DNA from: Amycolatopsis jejuensis
Lineage (GTDB): Bacteria; Actinomycetota; Actinomycetes; Mycobacteriales; Pseudonocardiaceae
DNA: 28,276 bases
Reading direction: 5' to 3'
Assembly (NCBI RefSeq): GCF_000717335.1
Contig: NZ_JNYZ01000057.1
Span: 1-28,276, forward strand
Below are positions 1-6,800 of the stretch, piece after piece (within the stretch, counting starts at the first letter, position 1; the number at the start of each line of letters is the position of its first letter). The translations under genes and the position numbers were made by a program. The notes under the pieces are model-generated. The model was not told the DNA's origin, searched no databases, and worked only from the letters and a program-made list of their open reading frames with translations.

Positions 1-180
1 ACCGCATCCCACCGCCACCGCATCCGCCCGCCACGACATCCGGTCGCCACCGCATCCCACCGCCACCGCATCCGCCCGCCACGACATCCGGTCGCCACCG
101 CATCCCACCGCCACCGCATCCGCCCGCCACGACCTCTCACAGCCACCGCATCCGCTCGCCACGACCTGCCGCCGCACGGC
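1..180. repeat. 48-bp tandem repeat array, running off the left edge
   Basis: Two identical 48-bp units occupy 1-48 and 49-96. A third (97-144) diverges in its last dozen bases, and a degenerate part-unit follows to about 180. The unit is built from CCACCGCATCC and CGCCACGAC submotifs. Forty-eight is a multiple of three, so plus-strand frame 2 stays open from the edge to about 988. That frame has no recognisable domain and runs antisense to the next gene. It is either non-coding minisatellite or the Pro/Thr/Ala-rich tail of a gene lying to the left. Confidence 0.85.
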
Positions 181-396
181 ATCCGGCCGATGCCAACACT
201 CCACCCGGCCCGACGCCACCGCTCCCGCCACCCGGCCAGGTGCCGCCGCTCCAACCACCCGGCCCGACACCGCAACCCCAGCCACCCGACATCGCAACCC
301 CAGCCACCCGGCGCCGTCGACCCAATCACCCGGCACCACCGGCCCGACCGGCCCGGCATCAGACCCGACCGCACCCCATGTGACTCCTCCAAACCT
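181..396. other. Low-complexity gene-less stretch
   Basis: This is C-rich sequence with recurring CCACCCGGCC, CCCGACACC and CAACCCCAGCCACC words. It appears to continue the repeat-rich character of the left edge in degenerate form. No recognisable gene, RNA or promoter is visible. The next gene ends at 397 on the minus strand. Confidence 0.5.
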
Positions 397-1590
397 CTAC
401 CCAGACAACTCCTTCTCCGCCGGCGTCCGGAACTTGGGCAGCACCCGGGCATCGCCGAGCCATCCACTCAACCGGTCTGCCTCCGCCTCCACTTCCGCGC
501 TCTGCTCGGCTCCGATGTCCTCCAGCAAGCGGAGCGCCACCTCACCCGTCGGCCGCTGGGACCACGCACCGACGATCCGCCCGTCGCTCCAGATCGTCGG
601 GCCGATGTTGCCGCTGCGGTCGAACAGGTGGTGCCGATGCGGGCCGACGTACCAGTCCCGGACCGACCAGCCCATCGCCGTCGGGTCGAGGGCAGGCAGG
701 AGCGCGACCCACGGAGCGGATTCGGGGATCGGTGCGAGGTCGTCGGCCAGGATGATCGCCGGTTCGCCGTCGAGGTCGACCTCGGCGGGGGCCACTGCGG
801 CGAGGGCCTTCTTCGTCTGGCCGGCCGTCCAGCCGGTCCACCAGCGCAGGTCGGCGACCGGCGCCGGGCCGAACGCCCGCAGCCATCGACGCGCAAGTCC
901 GGCCCGTGCGTCATCCTCGGTGCAACCCGGCCAATCCCGGCTTGCACCGGCCGTCTCGCCGAGCCACTCATCCAGCGGCGACCAGTGATACTGCGTGCTC
1001 TGCCAACTCCCCCGCGGACGCCCGCGCACGATGCGGCCTTCCGCAGCCAACTGGAACAGCACCCGGCTGGTGACGTTGCCGATCGACTCGTAAGGCTTTC
1101 CCCTCGCCAGAAGCAATTGCTGACGTAACCTCGGTTCATCGTCCGCAAGTTGCTGTGCGGTCGCGGATCCCCTGGCGCGCAAGGCTTTTTCGACGCTTTG
1201 CATGACGTCGTCGAGCCACCGTGCCGGATCGGCGACGTTCTCCGGATGGCCTTCCGTACCTAAATGTTTTTCGAGCAACCGGCGTTGGCGGACAGCGACG
1301 TCGAAGGAACAACCGGCTTGGACGAGCGCCGCGGTGGCGATGTCGGTGACGAACACGGTGCGCCGCATGCCGAGTATCCGCAGGATCGTGCGATCGTCGT
1401 ACAGCGCACGCTCGACGTCGGCGACCGAGACACCACGCACGCGCGACCATGCCGACAGGTACACCGACGCCGGGTCGGTGGCATGCAGTGCGACGACCCC
1501 GTCGACTGCTTCCTCGACGGTCGCCGACCGCGCTGCGAGATGATGGCGTACACCGAGCCGGGCTCGGCGCTGGGCAAGGGAAATCTTCAC
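397..1590 (-). CDS. Winged-helix DNA-binding domain protein (HTH_42, AlkZ/YcaQ-like)
   Basis: The 397-residue product reads as a member of the HTH_42 family, which includes the DNA glycosylases AlkZ and YcaQ. Family hallmarks are the N-terminal SLAQRRARLGVRHHL helix, the block LHATDPASVYLSAWSR (residues 35-50), a middle winged-helix region (SIGNVTSRVLFQLAAEGRIVRG), and a C-terminal strand motif WSDGRIVGAWSQ. In AlkZ the catalytic Q-x-Q/D motif lies at the position where this protein has H36-A-T38. Catalysis is therefore plausible but unproven. The GTG start at 1590 is preferred because AGGA lies about 9 nt upstream and the protein then begins at the conserved first helix. A TTG at 1620 would add ten unconserved residues. 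It stands alone, with no operon partner. Confidence 0.85.
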   Translation of the reverse strand: MKISLAQRRARLGVRHHLAARSATVEEAVDGVVALHATDPASVYLSAWSRVRGVSVADVERALYDDRTILRILGMRRTVFVTDIATAALVQAGCSFDVAVRQRRLLEKHLGTEGHPENVADPARWLDDVMQSVEKALRARGSATAQQLADDEPRLRQQLLLARGKPYESIGNVTSRVLFQLAAEGRIVRGRPRGSWQSTQYHWSPLDEWLGETAGASRDWPGCTEDDARAGLARRWLRAFGPAPVADLRWWTGWTAGQTKKALAAVAPAEVDLDGEPAIILADDLAPIPESAPWVALLPALDPTAMGWSVRDWYVGPHRHHLFDRSGNIGPTIWSDGRIVGAWSQRPTGEVALRLLEDIGAEQSAEVEAEADRLSGWLGDARVLPKFRTPAEKELSG

Positions 1591-1886
1591 CCCTTGATTC
1601 CTACCAGGAGGGTCCGACAAAAACGGCTCATGAGTTGTGGACGTCGGTTGTCGGGGTCGTTCGGCGGGCGCGGTCGGATGGACACGTGGGTCGGCTGCTC
1701 GTCGTGCGATTGATGCAGTGCGTGGGTGGTCGCTTGCATTTGTATCGGCGTCGGTGGTGAACGTGCCGGGTGAGCCCCTCTGGTCGGCCTGGTCGGAGTC
1801 CTTGCTTGCCTACGACGAGGGACCCGGCCGGTAACCGTCGGCAAGGCAGGACCTCGGGAGAGTTGACCGGTTCGAGTGATGCATGG
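1591..1886. other. Intergenic region between HTH_42 gene and SOS-boxed pseudogene
   Basis: These roughly 300 bases separate two divergently oriented genes. Short open frames exist on both strands but none has a convincing ribosome-binding site or a recognisable protein. A TTGACC hexamer at 1863-1868 resembles a -35 element but is not well spaced for the -10 that follows. The LexA box begins immediately after this stretch. Confidence 0.4.
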
Positions 1887-1908
1887 TCGAACTCGTGTTC
1901 GATACCGT
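1887..1908 (+). promoter_or_regulatory. LexA (SOS) box abutting a leaderless -10 element
   Basis: Positions 1887-1902 read TCGAACTCGTGTTCGA, an exact match to the actinobacterial LexA operator TCGAAC-N4-GTTCGA. Directly after it is TACCGT (1903-1908), a TANNNT -10 hexamer, and six bases later the GTG start at 1915. That spacing is the one expected for leaderless transcription. The operator fills the spacer between -35 and -10, so bound LexA would block RNA polymerase. SOS control of DUF222/13E12 genes is known in mycobacteria. Confidence 0.85.
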
Positions 1909-1914
1909 GGTGAT

Positions 1915-2340
1915 GTGTCCGAGACGGAAAGCCTCCCGCTCCGGCAACTGTCGGAACGGGAGCTGAAACAGAGAATCCTTGACATCCAAAGAGAAAGCGA
2001 CATCGCCTATGCCCGACAGCTGGAAGCCATCCGCGAGCTGAACGACCGCGGTGTAACGCCCTGGGGTTACCCCTCCATGGCAGAGTTCATGGCAGCGGTC
2101 TTGCACATGGACCTAGGCGAGGCGCGCGCTCGGGTTGCCCAAGCGGTGGGCGGCTCGCCGTTGGCGCCAAGTCATCCCGCGGACCGCCGACACCCGCAGC
2201 CGCAACTCGCGACACAGCAAGATTCACTCTCCCCGATCAGAACACCTCGAGACAGGTCTGCAGATGAAAAGCAATGACAGCACAGGAAACTGCCGATGCC
2301 TTGGTGGATGTACGCGAGGTCCCGCGCGGCGGAGCGCGCT
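1915..2340 (+). pseudogene. DUF222 (13E12-type) HNH endonuclease family gene, truncated and frameshifted
   Basis: From GTG 1915 the frame encodes VSETESLPLRQLSERELKQR and continues through EAIRELNDRGVTPWGYPSMA and LHMDLGEARARVAQAV. This is the N-terminal region of the DUF222 family, which normally runs 350-500 residues and ends in an HNH nuclease domain. Conserved reading is lost after about 2150 and the frame stops at 2275-2277. Family-like pieces persist in other frames: LATQQDSLSP in the original frame, and TAQETADALVDVREVP in frame 3 at about 2269-2316. That pattern indicates small deletions or frameshifts rather than a designed short gene. No HNH motif is found before the following repeat array. 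The intact SOS box upstream suggests recent decay. The 3' limit is approximate. Confidence 0.75.
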
Positions 2341-2440
2341 CGTGAGGTGCGTCGTTCGATCAGAGCACGGGACGGCTCAGTGGGGGCACTCGCCACAGTC
2401 GCCACCATGTCGACGGGAGGGCCTGTCCTACTCGCTGAAC

Positions 2441-2611
2441 ACGGTTGGAATGCCAACGGAAACTGCCTTGGCACCGCCATGAATCGTTGAAGTTCCGTCA
2501 AACGGTTGGCATGCCACCGGAAACCATTGGAGTGCCGCCGCAAGCCATTGGAGTGCGGTCGGAAGTCGTTGGAGTGCCGTCGGAAGTCGTTGGAGTGCCG
2601 TCGGAAGTCGT
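2441..2611. repeat. 21-bp tandem repeat array
   Basis: The core holds four consecutive 21-bp units of the type CATTGGAGTGCCGCCGCAAGC or CGTTGGAGTGCCGTCGGAAGT. More degenerate units precede them (GGTTGGAATGCCAACGGAAAC, GGTTGGCATGCCACCGGAAAC). The two most rightward full units are identical. One frame reads as a seven-residue repeat (GVPSEVV), but there is no credible gene around it. The array fills most of the 392-bp gap between the DUF222 remnant and the LLM gene. The rest (2341-2440 and 2612-2732) shows nothing recognisable apart from a short GGCAATTTGCC palindrome near 2630. Confidence 0.85.
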
Positions 2612-2732
2612 TGAAAAATCCAGGAAAGGTGGCAATTTGCCAAGAACATGATGACGAAGGGCCCGGACGCCGTGCGATCGTGGCGGGGAGGTCTGTCCGG
2701 ACGACAGCGTGACTCGTCCAGGCGGCAGCGGG

Positions 2733-3752
2733 TCAGCTGAGTGCGGATACCAGCTCCGGCAGCCATTCCGGTGGGACCGCGTCCACGTGGAACACCACTT
2801 GGTCGGCTCCGCCGGTTCGGTACTCCTGGAGCCGGGTGGCAACGGTGTCCAGGGAGCCGTGCACCACGACTGCGTCGACGAGACGGTCCGCGCGGGTCTT
2901 GACGTCCTCCTCGGTGAAACCCATTCGCCGGAAGTTGGCGGCGTAGCCTGGGCCGTCGGCGAGGAAGCCGAAGGCTCCGGCGCGGGCGGTATCGCGGGCG
3001 CGGGCTGGGTCTGGGTCCGGGACAATGAGGGTCAGGACGGCCAGCGCCGTGCCGGGGCCAAGGAGATCTCGTGCCGACGCTACGTACTCCGGTGTCACGA
3101 GGTACGGATACGCCGCCGACGCGCGGGCTCCGGCGAGTCGCAGCATTCGCGGGCCCAGTGCGGCGAGGGCGCGCCGGTCTGACGGGACGGCCGGGTCCAG
3201 CTCGTCGAAGTACACCTCCAGCGTCTGGACCGGGTGTGGTCCGTGCGCGCCGCCCAGGCCGGGCAGGTATCGGCCCGGGTGGGTGGCCTCGGCCTGGCGG
3301 TAGGTCGCGGCGACGTTCGTGGCGGGTATCCGGTCCACGGACAGGATCCCGTGCGAGACCGTGACCCGCGACGTGCCGCGCAGCACCTCCGGGACGAGCG
3401 GCAGTGAGTCTGCTGGCCCTGGCAGCCACAGCGTCGAGAAGCCAAGGCCCTCCAGCCGACCGGCCTCGTCGGCCAAGGCCAGGCCCGCCGACGTCCGCGG
3501 CTGCACCGGGCCTGTCGACGTCCGCGGCGGGGCCACTCCTGCCGACGTCTGCGGCAGCGCGGCGCCCGCCGAGGTCCGCGGCGGCACCGGGCCTGTCGAC
3601 GTCCGCGGCAGGACCGAGCCCGCCGACGTCCGCGGCGGCACCGGGCCTGTCGACGTCCGCGGCAGGACCGAGCTCGTCGACAGCTGTGACAGCGCTGCGC
3701 CCACCAACCTCCGTGGCAGTGCCGCGCCGACCGGTCCCCACGAGGTCGTCAT
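2733..3752 (-). CDS. LLM-class F420/flavin-dependent oxidoreductase with repeat-expanded N-terminus
   Basis: The 339-residue product has a normal luciferase-like (LLM class, TIGR03620-type) body from about residue 94 on: ADEAGRLEGLGFSTLWLPG, VTVSHGILSVDRIPATNVAA, HPGRYLPGLGGAHG and a C-terminal GGADQVVFHVDAVPPEWLPE segment. Such enzymes bind F420 or FMN in a TIM barrel and reduce or oxidise small molecules. The substrate here is unknown. Between the start and the first barrel helix lies a run of nine-residue repeats (residues 30-92, degenerate from residue 12) rich in P, R, T, S, A and G. Family members normally reach the GFxxLW motif by about residue 40; here it is at 104. The insertion falls where the first barrel strand should be, so activity is doubtful. 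ATG at 3752 is the only clear start, and no strong ribosome-binding site precedes it. It lies 95 bp downstream of the SMC-like operon and reads the same way. Confidence 0.75.
   Translation of the reverse strand: MTTSWGPVGAALPRRLVGAALSQLSTSSVLPRTSTGPVPPRTSAGSVLPRTSTGPVPPRTSAGAALPQTSAGVAPPRTSTGPVQPRTSAGLALADEAGRLEGLGFSTLWLPGPADSLPLVPEVLRGTSRVTVSHGILSVDRIPATNVAATYRQAEATHPGRYLPGLGGAHGPHPVQTLEVYFDELDPAVPSDRRALAALGPRMLRLAGARASAAYPYLVTPEYVASARDLLGPGTALAVLTLIVPDPDPARARDTARAGAFGFLADGPGYAANFRRMGFTEEDVKTRADRLVDAVVVHGSLDTVATRLQEYRTGGADQVVFHVDAVPPEWLPELVSALS
3477..3665. repeat. In-frame 27-bp minisatellite inside the LLM gene
   Basis: Seven consecutive 27-bp units (189 bp) encode LPRTSTGPV, PPRTSAGSV, LPRTSTGPV, PPRTSAGAA, LPQTSAGVA, PPRTSTGPV and QPRTSAGLA on the minus strand. 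The DNA units alternate GTCGACGTCCGCGGC and GCCGACGTCCGCGGC cores. Two further degenerate nine-codon units precede them (LPRRLVGAA and LSQLSTSSV, residues 12-29). The unit is a multiple of three, so copy-number change would not shift the frame. Confidence 0.9.
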
Positions 3753-3847
3753 GTGCAGCTGAACATCCTGGAAGGCCGACGTGTTCCCCCTCAGGCCGCA
3801 AACCCCAGGCCGCAGGCCTCAGGCCGCGAACCCCAAGGTCTCAGAAC

Positions 3848-6800
3848 TCAAGCAGGCTGCTCAGCCTCCCGGCTGAACATCCGGGTCGCTGACAACCGGG
3901 CGACCCCGTCCGGATCTCCGAGGTCGTCCAGGGAGTTCCGGATCGTTCCGTCGACCGACAGGTACTTGCGGCCTGCTCGGAGGTCGGCGTCGTTGCGCAA
4001 CCGGACGATCAGCGGGAACTCCGCCAGCGCGCCCGCGTCGAAGAGGCCCGTCGTGTAGATCAGCTGCACCCCCAGTGCCTCCGCGACTGCGCGCTGCAGT
4101 TCCAGCAGGTACCCGGCCGACGCGCGGCCGATCGGGTTGTCCAGGAACAGCACGCCCGAATGGCGGTTGCGCGCCTTTCCCCGGTTGTTGGCGCGCAGGG
4201 CGGCCAGAGTGCAGTAGAGAATGATCGCGGCCGTCAGCTGCTGGCCGCCGGAGAAGACGTCGCGGATTTCCGACACTCGCTGGCGTTCGGTGCGCAGCAC
4301 GGAGTCCGGCTTGAGCATGTCGACCCGGTATCCCTTCGGCGACGCCACGTGCACCCCGCGCAGTACCAGCGACAAGCCATCGCGCTTTACGTCTCGGCCG
4401 TCGGCTGTCTTGCCTGCCGCGGCTTCGTCGACGACCTCACCCAGTTTCTCCGCCAGCACATGATCTTCCAGCTCGGTGAACCGGATCCGCAGGAATTCCT
4501 GGCCCGACCAGTCGCCAAGGCCGTCCGGCAGCCGCGAAACCCGTTGCGCGGAACGCAAAGTACGCAACGCACCCTCGACCATCCCCTGCAGCCGGGTGAT
4601 GATGCCGCCGCGGTGGCGGTCGATCTGGGCGAGGTCGTCGGTGAGGGTGCGCAACCTGGGCCGCAAGGCCTCGGCCCATTCTGCGGCATGCGCGGGAAGC
4701 TGGTCCCGCTTCACCGAAATCACCTGTTGCCGCACGGGAGTGCTGAGCTTTTCGAACCGCTTCTCGGTCGCGTACTGGGCCAGCTGGTCCGCCTCCGCGC
4801 GGACCCGGCGGTCGCCCGCATCGGCCGCGGCCTGGGCCTCGTTCAGCACTGTGTTCAGCTGGTTGTACCGCGTCCGCGCGGCCTCGACATCGCCGTCATA
4901 AGCGTCCGCAGGCTCCTCTGGACGCAAGTGCGCCAGCGACTCCGACAGCAACCCGAAACCCGACGCCGACGACTTGCCCGTGTCCAGCGTCGCTTCCGCA
5001 GCCGCACGGCGTTCCTGCAGCTCTTCCCACTTCCGGGCGGCCGCGGACACCTCCAGCGAGGCCGCGTCGATCAGCTCCAGCCCATGCTCGATGTCCCGCG
5101 GACGCTCGGCCGGGGACGCGACGCCGGTCTGCAGCGGCAGCACGTCCAGCTCGGCCCGCCGCGTCGACACCTGGCCGATCGCCTCGGTCCGTTCCTCCTC
5201 CAGCGCGTCGACGACCCGCCGCGCCCGGGCCAAAGCCGCGGCGCGCGCGGAAGCGTCCGAACCGTCCGGCGTCTCCAGCAGCGAAGCAGCGCGGACCCGG
5301 ACCTCCTCGTCCAGCGCTTCGAGCGCGGACGAAGCCGCCGCCTCCGCAGACTCGGCCTGCTCCAGCTCGGCCCGCAAATCGCTGCCGACCTCGACCTTCG
5401 CGTACGCCTCCGAAGCCGATGCGAACGTCCGCCGCAACGCGTCCACCGGCTCCGATGGCGCGTCGACATCCTCCGGCAGCTCCGAAGCACCCGGCACCTC
5501 GGCCAGCTCGGACCGCGCGGTGGTGGCGGTACGCCGATGGCCGTCGGCAGTCCGCTGCTCCTCCCCCGCCTGCTCACGCAGCCGTGCCGCACGGGCCGCC
5601 GCGTCGGACGCCGAGGTCTCCGCGCGCTCCGCAACTTCCGTTGCCCGCTCGACTTCCTCGGTCCACTCCGCGACCCGCGCCGCCCGCGCAGCCAGCTCAC
5701 CGAGCCGGCGCGCCTTCTCCTCGGCCTCGGCGGAAGCGGTACGCAACGCCGGGACCCGTTCCCGCAGCAACGCGGATTTTTCGCTCAACCGGGCGAATTC
5801 CGCCTCCGCCTGAGCGAGCGCGGTCTGCGCCGTCTCGCGGGCGACCCGGGCGCTTTCGGACTGTTCGGCAAGCGTCGCAATAGCTCCGGCCGGGTAGTCC
5901 TCACGCCAGGTGGTGAGCTTCCAGGTCAACGCCCCGTCGGCGGCCAGCGACTCCGCCAGCTGCTCCAACCGGCGCTGACGTTCCGCGTGCCGCAGCGCCA
6001 CGGCTTCCCGCTCAGTGTCGGCGGCTTCCTCGTCGTACATCGCCGGGTTCGGCGGCACGAGGAACTCGACCCCGGCCGCAACCGGGACATCCGCCGCCTG
6101 GAACGCCTCCGTGGTCCCGACCGCGATCACGGCACTCGGCAGCAGCCGCCCGGCTGCCAGCACCTCCCGTGCCCGTGGCACCTGCGCCGCGTCGTTGAGC
6201 AGGACCCCGGCGACGAGCTGCGGCATCCGCTCCAGCACCTCGTCGCGGCGCACGGAGTCCAGTTTGGACAGATAACGCCAGCCCGACCACGCGGTGATTC
6301 CGGCCTGCTCCAACGCATCCAGTGCAGCCTGGACGTCCTCCGGCGGCGGCAGCAGCCCACCCGACCCGAGCGCGGCCAGCGCCCGTTCGTCGGCCGACTC
6401 CTCCATCCGCAGCCCGGTCTGTTCCTTCTCGACGGCCGCACTCGCGTCCCGCAATCGCTGCAGCAGCACCGGAAGGTCGCTCTCCAGGTGCACGTCGTCG
6501 GCGCCGAGCAGCTCAATCAGCCGCGGTTCGGCGGCCAGCGCGTCGGTCCGCCGGTGTGCCCGGGAGAGGTCCTCGACGGCGCGCGCCAGGCGGTCCTGAG
6601 TGGACCCGGCGAGCTGGTGCGCCTCGTTCACCGACCGCTGCGCCGCCTGCAGATCCTCGCCGACCCGGTCGAGTTCCTGTTCCCGGCGAACGGATTCCGC
6701 AGCCGCAGTCTCGGCCTCGGTCCGCGCCGACCGGGCGGACTCGGCGACGTCGGCTCCCGACGGCAAGAGTCCACTTCGGACAGACTCGGAGACTTCCTCC

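Noticed and set aside
190..1128. 312-codon plus-strand frame
   Set aside because: It is antisense to the HTH_42 gene, begins in low-complexity DNA, and has no ribosome-binding site or domain.
2733..3752. JetD/MksG nuclease as fourth gene of the SMC-like operon
   Set aside because: The product is clearly an LLM oxidoreductase with no TOPRIM or nuclease motif.
2428..3801. 457-codon minus-strand frame across the LLM gene and 21-bp repeats
   Set aside because: It reads the LLM gene in the wrong frame and repeats PTALQRLPTALQRL-type units from the minisatellite.
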